The notes under the pieces: generated by a model
The model's database searches: none
Told to the model about the DNA's origin: nothing
What the model saw: the letters and a program-made list of their open reading frames with translations, nothing else
Translations under genes and position numbers: made by a program
Source of the DNA: Pseudomonas sp. RIT-PI-r
Lineage (GTDB): Bacteria > Pseudomonadota > Gammaproteobacteria > Pseudomonadales > Pseudomonadaceae
Assembly (NCBI RefSeq): GCF_001297015.1
Contig: NZ_LIGE01000024.1
Coordinates: 52,865 to 116,864, forward strand
Reading direction: 5' to 3'
DNA length: 64,000 nucleotides
Part shown: one piece after another, positions 17,265-27,003 of the stretch
Layout: each line of letters begins with the position of its first letter
Numbering within the stretch: position 1 is the first letter of the stretch

Positions 17265-19964
17265 ATGAAACTTACGCTCAAGGAATTCTTCGCAGGTTTT
17301 CTGCGGACCCGCCACATCGCCCGGCATTTCCGTCGTCTGGCGCTGCTGGAATCGATCAACGACACCACGGTCAGCCGTGAAGTCCCACCCACTCTGGCCA
17401 ACACCCTGGTCGATGCCGCGCATTGCGACACCGCTGGTTTACTGTCGTCACTCGGCACCCACTCCGATGGGCTTACCGATTTCGAAGTCGATGCGCTGCG
17501 TGCGCAATACGGCCTCAACGAAGTCGAGCACGAGCAGCCGCTGCCTTGGTGGATTCACCTGTGGCACTGCTACAAGAACCCGTTCAACCTGCTGCTGACC
17601 CTGTTGGCAGTGGTCTCGTGGCTGACCGAAGACCTCAAGGCCGCCGTGGTGATTTTCTCCATGGTGGTGCTGTCGACGCTGCTGCGCTTCTGGCAGGAAA
17701 GCAAATCCAACCAGGCCGCCGATGCGCTGAAAGCCATGGTCAGCAACACCGCCACGGTGATGCGCCGTGACGCGCCGCGCAGCGAATTGCCGATCAAGCA
17801 ATTGGTGCCGGGCGATCTGATCGTGCTCTCGGCCGGTGACATGATTCCTGCCGATTGCCGGGTGCTCAGCGCCAAGGATCTGTTCGTCAGCCAAGCGGCG
17901 ATGACCGGAGAATCGATGCCGGTAGAGAAGTTTTCGCGTCAGGCTGATCGCGATACACGCAATCCGCTGGAGCTGGACAACATCCTGTTCATGGGCACCA
18001 ACGTCGTGTCGGGTACGGCGGTGGCGGTGATTCTCACCACCGGCAACAGCACCTATTTTGGCGCGTTGGCGCAGCGGGTTGGCGCAACCGATCGCGCAGT
18101 GACTTCGTTCCAGCAAGGTGTCAACAAAGTCAGCTGGCTGTTGATCCGTTTCATGTTCGTCATGGCGCCGCTGGTGCTGTTCATCAATGGTTTCACCAAG
18201 GGTGACTGGACCGAAGCGCTGCTGTTCGCGTTGTCGGTTGCCGTCGGCCTGACCCCGGAAATGCTGCCGATGATCGTCACCTCGACGCTGGCCAAAGGCG
18301 CGGTGTTTCTGTCGCGCAAAAAAGTCATCGTCAAACGTCTCGACGCAATCCAGAACTTCGGCGCCATGGACGTGCTGTGCACCGACAAGACCGGCACGCT
18401 GACCCAGGACAAGATCTTCCTGGCGCGCAATGTCGATGTCTGGGGCGCCGATTCCGACGACGTGCTGGAAATGGCTTACCTCAACAGCTACTACCAGACC
18501 GGCCTGAAAAACCTGCTCGATGTCGCTGTACTGGAACACGTGGAAGTCCACCGTGAACTGAAAGTCGGCACGGCATTTCGCAAGGTCGACGAGATCCCGT
18601 TCGACTTCAATCGTCGGCGCATGTCGGTGGTGGTCGAAGGGCGTGGCCAGCCACATCAACTGATCTGCAAAGGTGCCGTGGAAGAAGTCTTGGCGGTGTG
18701 CAGCCGCGTACGTCATGGCGAGGTCGATGAAGCCTTGAGCGATGAATTGCTGACCCGGATTCGTCAGGTCACCGCAGCATTCAACGCTGAAGGCTTGCGC
18801 GTGGTGGCGGTGGCCGCCCGCTCGATGCCCGCAGGTCGCGAAATTTACAGCCTGGCGGATGAACAGGAACTGACGCTGATCGGTTACGTGGCGTTCCTCG
18901 ATCCACCGAAGGAAAGCACCGCGCCAGCGCTCAAGGCCCTGGCCGAACATGGCGTGGCAGTGAAAGTGCTGACCGGCGACAACGAGCTGGTAACCGCAAA
19001 GATCTGCCGCGAAGTCGGTCTCGCTCAGCAGGGCTTGCTCCTGGGTAACGACGTTGAACGCATGAGCGATGCCGAACTGGCCGTGGCCGTAGAGACCACC
19101 AACGTCTTCGCCAAACTGACGCCGTCGCACAAGGAACGCATCGTGCGCATCCTCAAAGGCAACGGTCACGTAGTCGGGTTCATGGGTGACGGCATCAACG
19201 ACGCACCCGCACTGCGCACCGCCGACATCGGCATTTCCGTGGACAGCGCGGTGGACATCGCCAAGGAAGCGGCGGACATCATCCTCCTCGAAAAGAGCCT
19301 GATGGTGCTGGAGGAGGGCGTGCTCGAAGGGCGGCGCACCTTCGCCAACATGCTCAAGTACATCAAGATGACCGCCAGCTCCAACTTCGGCAACGTGTTC
19401 TCGGTGCTGGTCGCCAGTGCGTTCATTCCGTTCCTGCCGATGCTGCCGATGCACCTGCTGGTGCAGAACCTGCTCTACGACATTTCGCAGATCGCCATTC
19501 CGTTCGATAACGTCGATGAGGAGATGCTGAAAAAACCACAACGCTGGCAGCCGGGCGACGTCGGGCGCTTCATGCTGTTCTTCGGCCCGATCAGTTCGAT
19601 CTTTGACATCACCACGTTCGCCTTGATGTGGTACGTATTCGATGCCAATACCCCGGATCACCAGACCCTGTTTCAGTCCGGCTGGTTCGTGGTCGGGTTG
19701 CTGACCCAGACGCTGATCGTGCACATGATCCGCACGCCGAAGATTCCGTTCCTGCAAAGCCGTGCAGCGATGCCGCTGCTGGTGATGACCGGGATCATCA
19801 TGGCGGTCGGCATCTTCCTGCCGATGGGGCCGCTGGCGCACTACTTCAAATTGCAGGCGCTGCCGTCGCTGTACTTCGTGTTCCTGCCGGTGATCCTGCT
19901 GGCGTACATGGCGCTGACCCAGGCGGTGAAAGGCTTCTACATCCGCCGGTTCGGCTGGCAATAA
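17265..19964 (+). CDS. mgtA: MgtA, P-type Mg2+ import ATPase
   Basis: 899 residues, almost the length of E. coli MgtA. It has the cytoplasmic N-terminal part, the A-domain TGES (MTGESMPVE), the phosphorylation motif CTDKTGTLTQD, the hinge MGDGINDAPAL, and about ten membrane segments with the P3B-type C-terminal set. It imports Mg2+ from periplasm to cytoplasm. The ATG at 17265 has the site AGGGGC; an in-frame upstream start at 17184 adds 27 unlikely residues. A structured leader precedes it and an MgtC-family gene follows after a palindromic repeat, as in mgtCB-type operons. Confidence 0.95.
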   Translation: MKLTLKEFFAGFLRTRHIARHFRRLALLESINDTTVSREVPPTLANTLVDAAHCDTAGLLSSLGTHSDGLTDFEVDALRAQYGLNEVEHEQPLPWWIHLWHCYKNPFNLLLTLLAVVSWLTEDLKAAVVIFSMVVLSTLLRFWQESKSNQAADALKAMVSNTATVMRRDAPRSELPIKQLVPGDLIVLSAGDMIPADCRVLSAKDLFVSQAAMTGESMPVEKFSRQADRDTRNPLELDNILFMGTNVVSGTAVAVILTTGNSTYFGALAQRVGATDRAVTSFQQGVNKVSWLLIRFMFVMAPLVLFINGFTKGDWTEALLFALSVAVGLTPEMLPMIVTSTLAKGAVFLSRKKVIVKRLDAIQNFGAMDVLCTDKTGTLTQDKIFLARNVDVWGADSDDVLEMAYLNSYYQTGLKNLLDVAVLEHVEVHRELKVGTAFRKVDEIPFDFNRRRMSVVVEGRGQPHQLICKGAVEEVLAVCSRVRHGEVDEALSDELLTRIRQVTAAFNAEGLRVVAVAARSMPAGREIYSLADEQELTLIGYVAFLDPPKESTAPALKALAEHGVAVKVLTGDNELVTAKICREVGLAQQGLLLGNDVERMSDAELAVAVETTNVFAKLTPSHKERIVRILKGNGHVVGFMGDGINDAPALRTADIGISVDSAVDIAKEAADIILLEKSLMVLEEGVLEGRRTFANMLKYIKMTASSNFGNVFSVLVASAFIPFLPMLPMHLLVQNLLYDISQIAIPFDNVDEEMLKKPQRWQPGDVGRFMLFFGPISSIFDITTFALMWYVFDANTPDHQTLFQSGWFVVGLLTQTLIVHMIRTPKIPFLQSRAAMPLLVMTGIIMAVGIFLPMGPLAHYFKLQALPSLYFVFLPVILLAYMALTQAVKGFYIRRFGWQ

Positions 19965-19983
19965 CCGCACGGCCAACACCGTT

Positions 19984-20080
19984 CCCCTGTGGGAGCGAGC
20001 CTGCTCGCGAAGGCGTTTTTTCAGCCACAGCTGTAGTGGCTGACACTCCGCTTTCGCGAGCAGGCTCGCTCCCACAGGGG
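19984..20080. repeat. Inverted intergenic palindromic repeat, family A
   Basis: Two inverted CTGTGGGAGCGAGCCTGCTC units flank a 50-base loop between mgtA and the MgtC-family gene. It could lower expression of the second gene relative to mgtA. Confidence 0.9.
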
Positions 20081-20106
20081 GAATTTGTGTTCTCAAGGAT
20101 TTCATC

Positions 20107-20823
20107 ATGCAAGCCATCAACAACCTCAACCTCGATTCGCTGCTCGACACCCTCGTCAGCCTCAGCGCCGCGTTCATCCTCGGTGGTCTGATCGGCTTCG
20201 AGCGCCAGTACCGGCAACGCACCGCCGGTCTGCGCACCAATGTGCTGGTCGCCGTCGGCGCGGCGATTTTCGTCGACATGGCCACCCGTCGCGCCGGCGC
20301 GGAGGGCGCGGGGCGCGTGGTTGCCTACGTGGTCTCCGGCATCGGTTTTCTCGGCGCCGGGGTGATCATGCGCGAAGAGGGCAACGTGCGCGGTCTCAAT
20401 ACCGCCGCGACCCTGTGGACTTCGGCGGCGGTGGGCGCCTGTGCCGGTGCCGATCTGCTTGCCGAAGCCGTGCTCGGCACGCTGTTCATCCTCGCCGCCA
20501 ACACTTTGCTGCGGCCGATCGTCAACAACATCAACCGTCAGCCACTGGACGTGGTCTCGGCGGAAGTCACCAACATCGTCTATGTCATCGCCCGACGCTC
20601 ACAGCAAACCGCCGTGTTCGCCTTGCTCGAAGCCGAACTGGAGCGCAGCAACTACCCGGCCAGTGATGTTGATGTGCATGCGTTTGGCGCCGATGAAATC
20701 GAGATTGAAGCGACGCTGGCGACGACGTCGGTCGATGGTGATGAACTCGACGCACTGGTTGCGCGAATTTCCACGTCGGCGCGGGTGGTGCAGGCGTTCT
20801 GGAGTCCGAGTCCCACCGAATGA
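20107..20823 (+). CDS. mgtC: MgtC/SapB family inner-membrane protein
   Basis: 238 residues. Four to five membrane segments fill the first 140 residues, with the family signature LGGLIGFERQYRQRTAGLRTN and GIGFLGAGVIMREEGNVRGLNTAATLW. The soluble C-terminal part (about 150-238) has an ACT-like look. MgtC proteins help growth in low Mg2+ and, in pathogens, survival in macrophages by acting on the F1Fo ATP synthase. Its place 3' of mgtA supports a shared Mg2+ response. The start codon lies about 25 bases after the repeat. Confidence 0.92.
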   Translation: MQAINNLNLDSLLDTLVSLSAAFILGGLIGFERQYRQRTAGLRTNVLVAVGAAIFVDMATRRAGAEGAGRVVAYVVSGIGFLGAGVIMREEGNVRGLNTAATLWTSAAVGACAGADLLAEAVLGTLFILAANTLLRPIVNNINRQPLDVVSAEVTNIVYVIARRSQQTAVFALLEAELERSNYPASDVDVHAFGADEIEIEATLATTSVDGDELDALVARISTSARVVQAFWSPSPTE

Positions 20824-20856
20824 CCCGCGCTCGTCCTTTCAGTAGCACCGCCACAT

Positions 20857-20882
20857 CCGGTCATACCGGGTTTGGCTTTTTT
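20857..20882 (+). terminator. Probable intrinsic terminator after the MgtC gene
   Basis: The stem CCGGT-CAT-ACCGG is followed by GTTTGGCTTTTTT, 34 bases beyond the stop. The stem is short but perfect. Confidence 0.6.
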
Positions 20883-20914
20883 GCTTGCTCTCGGCTGTTC
20901 TCCATTCATTTTTA

Positions 20915-20929
20915 AGATTCGTCCTACAG
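20915..20929 (+). promoter_or_regulatory. Candidate regulator site upstream of the first pseudo-receiver gene
   Basis: AAGATTCGTCCTACAG, an imperfect inverted repeat (TAAGA-N4-TCCTA), lies about 75 bases before the ATG. A related GGATTATTCCTACAG precedes the second pseudo-receiver gene. It resembles sites of NarL/RcsB-type response regulators. Confidence 0.4.
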
Positions 20930-21000
20930 GCGTCACGGCTCCTTTTGCTTAGCCTTGTCATTCACGTGATGAGCGTGATTTTCCTGGGCTGTGAAAGACA

Positions 21001-21396
21001 ATGTCCTACAAACGCTGGCGAATCCTTATTGCCGACGAGCAACGGTCGCTGCATGTGCGAATCGGCAAATGCCTCGACGAACTCGGCTATCGCGGGTACG
21101 CGTCGGTGTATTCGTTTCGTGAGCTGCTGGGTACGACGCATTACTCGTCCGATCCGTTTGAGCACTATGACCTGCTGATCATCAACGCTGAGCTGATAGC
21201 GGTAGGTGGAGACGATCCTTTGCGTTTTTTTCAATGCAACCTGCAGATTCGTCATGCCGTTATTTACGACAAACGTCGCGGCGAGGCAGGCGCGCAGGCG
21301 ATATACAGCGCTGATCGACGCTATTTGACCCTGATCCGTATACCGGATCGGCAGACACTCGGCCCTTTGATCGCTGACCTGGCGACAGCACAGTGA
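21001..21396 (+). CDS. Stand-alone receiver-like protein without phospho-acceptor Asp (pseudo-receiver 1)
   Basis: 131 residues, a single CheY-like domain and nothing else. The first strand reads RILIADEQ (acidic pocket D12-E13). The strand that should end in the phosphorylated Asp reads LLIINAEL, with Asn62 in its place, and the conserved Lys-Pro near the end is absent. The protein should keep the fold but not accept phosphate. It is clearly homologous to the next gene. Both precede a BvgA/BvgS-type pair, so a role as decoy, adaptor or allosteric partner of that system is the natural guess. I do not recognise a characterised homologue. Confidence 0.8.
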   Translation: MSYKRWRILIADEQRSLHVRIGKCLDELGYRGYASVYSFRELLGTTHYSSDPFEHYDLLIINAELIAVGGDDPLRFFQCNLQIRHAVIYDKRRGEAGAQAIYSADRRYLTLIRIPDRQTLGPLIADLATAQ

Positions 21397-21429
21397 TGGG
21401 CATGACTCGGATGAGTAACCTTTTTTTTC

Positions 21430-21444
21430 GGATTATTCCTACAG
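21430..21444 (+). promoter_or_regulatory. Candidate regulator site upstream of the second pseudo-receiver gene
   Basis: GGATTATTCCTACAG with inverted GGA-N4-TCC, about 65 bases before the ATG and just after a run of eight T. It shares ATT-N2-TCCTACAG with the site in front of the first pseudo-receiver gene. Confidence 0.4.
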
Positions 21445-21507
21445 AACCCGCCACGCAGCTTGCGTAGTCTTGCCGCACCCAGAAACCGTGACCCCGGGAG
21501 ATCGATC

Positions 21508-21951
21508 ATGATCAATAAAGCCCTGCGCATTCTGATCGCAGACCCTCAGCATTTTCACCGGATGAAAATCGAGCGACTGTTCAATGGCCTCAATTATTAC
21601 CGCATTGCTCCGGTGCAGAACCTTACCGAGCTGCTGACTCTGGTGGACTACGGTTGCGAGCCCTTCGATGTGGTGGTCATCAACGCCGAACTCGCTGCAG
21701 GCTCACTGGATCTGCTGGGTTTTTTCCTCGATAACCCGCAGGTTCGTCAGGCGTTGATCTACAACGAGCAAACGGCGCCGTTGCAGCTGGCTTCCGGCTT
21801 CGCTCAGGAAAATGTACAGATCAGCCATTTGTCACTGCCATCAAAACAGTTGATCGAGCAGTTGATGGCGCTGGTCGACGCTCCGGCACGGGCACAGACG
21901 TTATCAGCCCCCAGGGTAAATCCGTTGGTGCAGAGCGCTGCGCATGCATAG
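21508..21951 (+). CDS. Stand-alone receiver-like protein without phospho-acceptor Asp (pseudo-receiver 2)
   Basis: 147 residues from MINKALRILIADPQ, with the ribosome site GGGAG. The second acidic residue of the pocket is Pro13, the phospho-site strand reads VVVINAEL with Asn59 for Asp, and no Lys-Pro is seen. Residues shared with pseudo-receiver 1 include RILIAD.Q, ELL, PF..D...INAEL, FF..N.Q.R.A.IY and a final L..L. Beyond the domain is a short Ala/Pro-rich tail. The pair looks like an old duplication kept in both copies with the same active-site loss, which argues for function rather than decay. Confidence 0.8.
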   Translation: MINKALRILIADPQHFHRMKIERLFNGLNYYRIAPVQNLTELLTLVDYGCEPFDVVVINAELAAGSLDLLGFFLDNPQVRQALIYNEQTAPLQLASGFAQENVQISHLSLPSKQLIEQLMALVDAPARAQTLSAPRVNPLVQSAAHA

Positions 21952-21965
21952 AAAAGCACTTCCTG

Positions 21966-22010
21966 CACCTGTCAGATCTGACAGGTGATTTGCGCGCCGT
22001 TACGTGTAAC
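21966..22010. promoter_or_regulatory. Two perfect inverted repeats in front of the BvgA-type regulator gene
   Basis: At 21966-21987 there is a perfect 22-base palindrome whose left half is CACCTGTCAGA. At 21999-22010 there is GTTACGTGTAAC, a perfect 12-base palindrome. The first is not followed by a T tract, so it looks more like an operator or an mRNA hairpin than a terminator. They lie 76 to 120 bases before the regulator's start codon. Confidence 0.5.
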
Positions 22011-22086
22011 AGTCCCTGCGCAGCCACTGAGTCCGGAGCAGCCCCAATCGGTGGCCTGTTCGTCAGACTTTGTACTGGGAGTGGCC

Positions 22087-22713
22087 ATGAAGTCAGCGCT
22101 GATCGTCGACGATCATCCAGTGGTGTGCGCCGCCATCCGGATCGTATTGCAAGCCGAAGGATTCAAGCAGATATACGAGGCGTCCAGCGGCAACGAGGTG
22201 CTGTCGCTCTTTCGTGAACACAAGCCGCAACTGGTGATACTCGACCTGCGTTTACCGGCACTCGACGGGCTGGAGGTGCTGGCACGCATCAAGGCCAATG
22301 ATCCTCGTTGCCGGGTTCTGATCTTCAGTTCTCACGACCCTCTGTTTTATCAGGAGCGCTGTCTGCGTGCCGGGGCCATGGGCTATGTGACCAAAACCAA
22401 TCAGTTGCACCATCTGCACAAAGCCATTCAGGCGCTGATGTCGGGCTACACCTATTTTTCCTCGATGCCGGAAAACCTCAGTGTGTTGAACGCGGTGCAG
22501 ACTACGGAAAAGCAGATGGTCGATCAGCTTTCCGATCGTGAACTGAGCATTTTCGAGCAACTGGCGCGGGGCAAATCGAACAAGGCGATTGCCGCGGACA
22601 TGCACCTGAGCCACAAAACCGTCAGCACCTATAAAACCCGTCTGATGAAAAAACTAGGGGTGTACTCATTGGTGCTCTTGCGCGAGTTCGCCAAGCGCAA
22701 TCATGTGATCTGA
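22087..22713 (+). CDS. NarL/LuxR-type response regulator (BvgA/EvgA class)
   Basis: 208 residues. The receiver has acidic pocket DD (LIVDDHPVV), phospho-Asp53 (LVILDLRLP) and the lysine in GYVTKTN. A LuxR-type helix-turn-helix follows, [43 protein letters not shown]. The ATG at 22087 follows GGGAG; the frame opens at 21985 but earlier residues are not conserved-looking. It lies 10 bases before a hybrid kinase gene, its obvious partner. Its likely sites are the inverted repeats upstream. Confidence 0.93.
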   Translation: MKSALIVDDHPVVCAAIRIVLQAEGFKQIYEASSGNEVLSLFREHKPQLVILDLRLPALDGLEVLARIKANDPRCRVLIFSSHDPLFYQERCLRAGAMGYVTKTNQLHHLHKAIQALMSGYTYFSSMPENLSVLNAVQTTEKQMVDQLSDRELSIFEQLARGKSNKAIAADMHLSHKTVSTYKTRLMKKLGVYSLVLLREFAKRNHVI

Positions 22714-22723
22714 GCAAGCGCAC

Positions 22724-25700
22724 ATGAGGCACGGATGCTGGATTGTCTGCCTGTGGTTGAGCCTGATCGCCAGTAGTTGGGCGGGTGACGCGCCGCAGGT
22801 GCTGCAGGTATTGACCCGTACCGGCCTGGCAAACGTCCAGCTGCGACTGGACAAGCAGGACCGCCAGTGGCTGCGTCAGCACCCGGTGCTGCGCATGGGT
22901 ATTTCCGGTCCGGATTACCCACCGTTCGAGATCACCCGCAATCAACAGGAACTCGAAGGGCTCACCGCCGATTACGCTGATCTGTTGGCGCAGTTGCTCG
23001 GCATACGCATTGAAGTCCGGCGCTTTGCCAACCGCGATGCGGTGATGGCGGCACTCAAGCGTGGTGACCTCGATCTGCTGGGAACCTCGAACAATTTTGA
23101 AGCCGCCGACCCGGATTTCATCCTGTCCCGCGCTTACGCCGAAGATCAACCGATGCTGGTGACTCGCCTCGATGAAAAGCTGCCGGCAGATCTTGCCGGC
23201 AAGCGCGTGGCCATGGTCGAGGACTATTTGCCGCTGGCGAATGTGCAGGGGTTTTATCCCTATGCCAGTGTGCAGCGTTACCCTTCGGCAATGGATGCGC
23301 TCGGTGCGGTGGCCTTCGGCGCGGATGATGTGTATCTGGGCGACTTCATCAGTGCCAACTATCTGATCAACACCAATTATCGCAACGACCTGCAATTAGC
23401 CGGCCCGTCGGGGCTGGACGCCAATTCGTTCGCTTTTGCCTTGTTGCGCAGCGATGTACGCCTCAAGCGCATCGTCGACAAGGTGCTGGCCGCCATTCCC
23501 ATGGAGCATCGCCAACGCATCGAGCAGCGCTGGAGCGTTGGCCTTGCCGAGATGGCTGAACAATCACGGGTGCAACTCAGTGCCAGTGAGCAGGCCTGGC
23601 TGGACCAGCATCCACGGGTGAGGGTCGGTGCCATCGACGATTTTGCGCCGCTGACGTTTTTTGATGCCGACGGCCGCTTCAGCGGGTTGTCCGCGCAGTT
23701 GCTGAGTTTGATCAGCCAGCGCAGCGGGTTGAACTTCGAGATCGTGCGCGGGGCATCGCTGGATCGTCAGATCGAACAGCTCAAGGCCGGGGAGCTGGAT
23801 GTGTTGCCGGTGGTGACGCCGAGCAGCGAGCGTGAAATCGAACTGCAATTTACCCGCGCCTACCTGAACAATCCGTTTGTGCTGGTCAGTGCGATCACTG
23901 TTCAGGGGCCACTCAATCTTGATGACCTGGCCGGCAAACGGCTGGCCATTTATCGCGGCCATCCTTTGCGCAGTTATCTATTGGGCCGCGTGCCGCATCT
24001 GCGTCTGGTCGAGGTCAAAAGTCCCGCGGAGGGCATGGCATTGATTGCCAAAGGTCAAGTCGACGCCACGGTGAGCTCGCTGTTGGTGGCGCGCTTTCTG
24101 ATCGCGCGCCATTACCGCGAACGTCTGCGCATCACCGGCACGGTCGGTGACCAACCGGCGCGCATTGCGCTGGCGACATCCCCGCAAATGCCGGCACTGC
24201 ATTCGATCCTGAACAAGGCGCTGTTGAGCATCGCCCCGCAACAGATGGACGAACTGGTTGAACGCTGGAGCCACGATGTGGTGGTGGATGGCAGTTACTG
24301 GTTACAACATCGCCGCGAGATTCTCCTGGGGTTCGCCGGTGCGGCGGTCTTGCTGGCACTCGCGCTGGCCTGGATCGTTTTTCAGCGCCAGCAGATCCGC
24401 CGACGCCAGCAATGGTTGCAGCAATTGCAGGAAGCCAAGGACGCAGCAGACGATGCGAATCGGGCGAAAACTACCTTTCTGGCGACCATGAGCCACGAAA
24501 TCCGCACACCGATGAATGCCTTGATCGGCATGCTCGAACTGGCCCTCAAGCGCGCAGAAGAAGGCGTGACCGATCGCTTGGCGATTCAGGTAGCGTCCAA
24601 TGCCGGGCAACAATTGCTGGCCTTGATCGGCGACATTCTCGACATCGCACGGATCGAGTCCGGGCACTTGTCCCTCGCGCCCGAACGCGCCAACCTGCGC
24701 GAACTGGTGGGGTCAGTGTGTCGGGTGTTTGAAGGGCTGGCGCGGCAGAAGCGCTTGCTGTGGCACATCGAACTGGATCCCCGCAGCAACGTTGATGTGC
24801 TGATTGATCCGACGCGGTTCAAGCAAGTGCTGTCGAATCTGCTGAGCAATGCGATCAAGTTCACTGAAGAAGGCGAGGTCAGTCTGCGGCTGGTGGTGAG
24901 CGCAGCGGTAACAGAAACACTGGCCGTGAAAGTGCGGATCGAGGACAGCGGGGTCGGGATCAGCCACGACGATCGGCGGCGCTTGTTCAGCCCGTTCGTG
25001 CAGGCGAGCAATCACTCGCAGTCGGCACGCAGCGGTTCCGGGCTGGGCCTGGTCATCAGTCGCAGCCTCTGCGAAATGATGGGCGGCACGCTGCGGCTCG
25101 ACAGTGCGCCGGGCGAGGGAACGCAAGTCGAAGTCAGTCTTGAACTGCCGCTGTTGGCCGCCCTCGCTCAGACCCCGGCACCCCCGCAAGCCGTCGTTTC
25201 TGCTGCGTGTTCTCTGAGTGTGCTGGTGGTGGACGATCACCCGGTGAACCGTCTGCTGCTGTGCTGGCAGTTGAGTGAACTCGGCCATCGCACGGTCGAC
25301 ACCGAAAACGGTGATGAAGGTCTTGAGCGCTGGCGTACGCGAGCGTTCGATGTGGTGATCACCGATTGCAATATGCCGAGGCGTAACGGTTATCAACTGG
25401 CGCAGGCCATTCGTGAAGAAGAAGCGATTGCCGGGCGCAAGCCTTGCCTGATTCTTGGTTTTACCGCCAACGCGCAGGCCGAGGAAAGGACGCGCTGCCT
25501 GAAGGCCGGCATGGACGAGTGCCTGTTCAAACCGATCCGCTTGCACGATCTGGCGCAGGCATTGATGGCGGCCAGTCATTGCGACATCGCGGCGGCCTCC
25601 AGCGCGGCGCCAGCATTGGCGGAGATCGATCTGAGCACCCTGGAGCAAATGGCCGGGAATGATCGTGGCTTGATCGAGCATTTACGCAAGGAGGTGCTGA

Positions 25701-25942
25701 ACAGCTTGCACCTCGATCTGCAACGTCTGGATCTGTTGCAGCAAGAGCAGAATCGCGCAGGGCTTCGCGAACTGGCTCATCACATCAAGGGTGGGGCGCA
25801 GATGGTCGGGGCCGCGCGGGTGGTGGCGGCGTGTATCGAGCTTGAACAGGCGTGCCGCGAAGCGCACGCGGCGCCTTTGGATACGTCGAGCGATGCGTTG
25901 CGCGAGGCCATGGCCGGCCTCGCGCAACGCCTGCAAAGCTGA
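22724..25942 (+). CDS. BvgS/EvgS-type unorthodox hybrid sensor kinase
   Basis: 1072 residues. Order: signal peptide (1-20), two periplasmic solute-binding type 3 domains (about 50-270 and 290-510), one membrane segment (about 531-549), a coiled linker, HisKA with [10 protein letters not shown] (His591), an ATPase domain with LLSNAIKF and GSGLGLVIS, a receiver with VVDDHPVNR and acceptor Asp in VVITDCNMP (about 880), and a C-terminal HPt domain with His in [10 protein letters not shown] (about 1018). No PAS domain is apparent, unlike BvgS. The Venus-flytrap domains suggest it senses a small periplasmic ligand. It passes phosphate through the His-Asp-His relay to the regulator encoded just upstream. 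Confidence 0.94.
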   Translation: MRHGCWIVCLWLSLIASSWAGDAPQVLQVLTRTGLANVQLRLDKQDRQWLRQHPVLRMGISGPDYPPFEITRNQQELEGLTADYADLLAQLLGIRIEVRRFANRDAVMAALKRGDLDLLGTSNNFEAADPDFILSRAYAEDQPMLVTRLDEKLPADLAGKRVAMVEDYLPLANVQGFYPYASVQRYPSAMDALGAVAFGADDVYLGDFISANYLINTNYRNDLQLAGPSGLDANSFAFALLRSDVRLKRIVDKVLAAIPMEHRQRIEQRWSVGLAEMAEQSRVQLSASEQAWLDQHPRVRVGAIDDFAPLTFFDADGRFSGLSAQLLSLISQRSGLNFEIVRGASLDRQIEQLKAGELDVLPVVTPSSEREIELQFTRAYLNNPFVLVSAITVQGPLNLDDLAGKRLAIYRGHPLRSYLLGRVPHLRLVEVKSPAEGMALIAKGQVDATVSSLLVARFLIARHYRERLRITGTVGDQPARIALATSPQMPALHSILNKALLSIAPQQMDELVERWSHDVVVDGSYWLQHRREILLGFAGAAVLLALALAWIVFQRQQIRRRQQWLQQLQEAKDAADDANRAKTTFLATMSHEIRTPMNALIGMLELALKRAEEGVTDRLAIQVASNAGQQLLALIGDILDIARIESGHLSLAPERANLRELVGSVCRVFEGLARQKRLLWHIELDPRSNVDVLIDPTRFKQVLSNLLSNAIKFTEEGEVSLRLVVSAAVTETLAVKVRIEDSGVGISHDDRRRLFSPFVQASNHSQSARSGSGLGLVISRSLCEMMGGTLRLDSAPGEGTQVEVSLELPLLAALAQTPAPPQAVVSAACSLSVLVVDDHPVNRLLLCWQLSELGHRTVDTENGDEGLERWRTRAFDVVITDCNMPRRNGYQLAQAIREEEAIAGRKPCLILGFTANAQAEERTRCLKAGMDECLFKPIRLHDLAQALMAASHCDIAAASSAAPALAEIDLSTLEQMAGNDRGLIEHLRKEVLNSLHLDLQRLDLLQQEQNRAGLRELAHHIKGGAQMVGAARVVAACIELEQACREAHAAPLDTSSDALREAMAGLAQRLQS

Positions 25943-25953
25943 CGGGTGCCGAG

Positions 25954-26757
25954 TCAATCCCAGGTAGGCGCAATGCCTTTCGGGCTGGTCAGGCGATGGC
26001 CGCGATCCAGCGTGGCAATCAGCGCCATGTCGGTATCGCTCAAGGTCAGCGCCGTGGCGGCAAGGTTGCTTTGCAGGTTGGCGCGTTTGGTCGACGACGG
26101 AATCACCGCGTAACCCGATTGCATCGCCCACGCCAGGGTCACTTGCGCCGGGGTGGCGTGCAGACGTTCGGCGATCTGCTGGATCAGCGGGTCTTTCAGC
26201 ACTTCACCGTAGGCGAGGGTCATGTACGACGTGGTTTGGATGCCCTGGCGCTGAGCGAACTCAACTACTTTGCGGTTCTGCAGGTACGGATGCAGTTCGA
26301 TCTGGTTGGTCGCGATGTTTTCTGCACCGACCGCAGCAATCGCCTGCTTCATCAAATCGATGGTGAAGTTGGACACACCGATCTGCCGGGTCAGGCCCAG
26401 GCGCTTGGCCTCCAGCAGCGCGCCCATGAATTCTTCCACCGGCACCTGATTTTCCGGCGACGGCCAGTGAATCAAGGTCAGGTCGAGGTAGTCGGTCTGC
26501 AATTTCTGCAGGCTGTCCTTGAGGCTGTCGATCAAGCGATCCTTGGCGAAGTTGGCGACCCAGATCTTGCTGGTGAGGAACAGCTCTTCACGCGGGATGC
26601 CGCTGGCGGCGATGGCCTCGCCGACATCGGCTTCGTTTTCGTAGATTTGCGCGGTGTCGATGACCCGGTAGCCGAGTTCGAGGGCAGTGCTCACTGAGTC
26701 AATGACGACCTGGCCTTGCAGACGAAACGTACCAAGGCCGAAAGCGGGAACAGACAT
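25954..26757 (-). CDS. dkgB: Aldo/keto reductase, 2,5-diketo-D-gluconate reductase B type
   Basis: 267 residues from [13 protein letters not shown], the length of E. coli DkgB. Catalytic tetrad residues appear as [11 protein letters not shown] (Asp, Tyr), LTSKIW (Lys) and LIHWPSP (His). The NADPH-binding end has [11 protein letters not shown]. It reduces carbonyls with NADPH in the cytoplasm; methylglyoxal and 2,5-diketogluconate are known family substrates. Its stop lies 11 bases from the convergent kinase gene. An open frame runs back to 26919 but enters a palindromic repeat. Confidence 0.92.
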   Translation of the reverse strand: MSVPAFGLGTFRLQGQVVIDSVSTALELGYRVIDTAQIYENEADVGEAIAASGIPREELFLTSKIWVANFAKDRLIDSLKDSLQKLQTDYLDLTLIHWPSPENQVPVEEFMGALLEAKRLGLTRQIGVSNFTIDLMKQAIAAVGAENIATNQIELHPYLQNRKVVEFAQRQGIQTTSYMTLAYGEVLKDPLIQQIAERLHATPAQVTLAWAMQSGYAVIPSSTKRANLQSNLAATALTLSDTDMALIATLDRGHRLTSPKGIAPTWD

Positions 26758-26890
26758 GCAGGACTCCAAGGGTTGCAGTGGGAATGGGCAGGAGTATCCG
26801 CGTCTGCATCGTTGAGAAAAACCGCTGGTGGGGCAAAGCACTGTTGACCGCAAGTCATGAATCATAAGGGACGTTTGGGTTGTCTGGGCT

Positions 26891-26992
26891 GGCCCCATCG
26901 CTGGCAAGCCAGCTCCCACAGAGATTTGTGCATGTGAATGAATGATGTGTACACCCCCGAAACCTGTGGGAGCTGGCTTGCCAGCGAAGGGC
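26891..26992. repeat. Inverted intergenic palindromic repeat, family D (CGCTGGCAAGCCAGCTCCCA)
   Basis: Two inverted copies of ATCGCTGGCAAGCCAGCTCCCACAG around a loop of about 50 bases. It lies between the dkgB start and the LysR gene's stop. A diverged copy of this family brackets 54.66-54.89 kb. Confidence 0.9.
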
Positions 26993-27003
26993 GCACCACC
27001 GAT

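Noticed and set aside
17448..20285. Very long open frame of 945 codons on the minus strand opposite mgtA
   Set aside because: It mirrors mgtA codon structure, has no family motif and is rich in His, Gln and Arg. It is a shadow of a high-GC gene.
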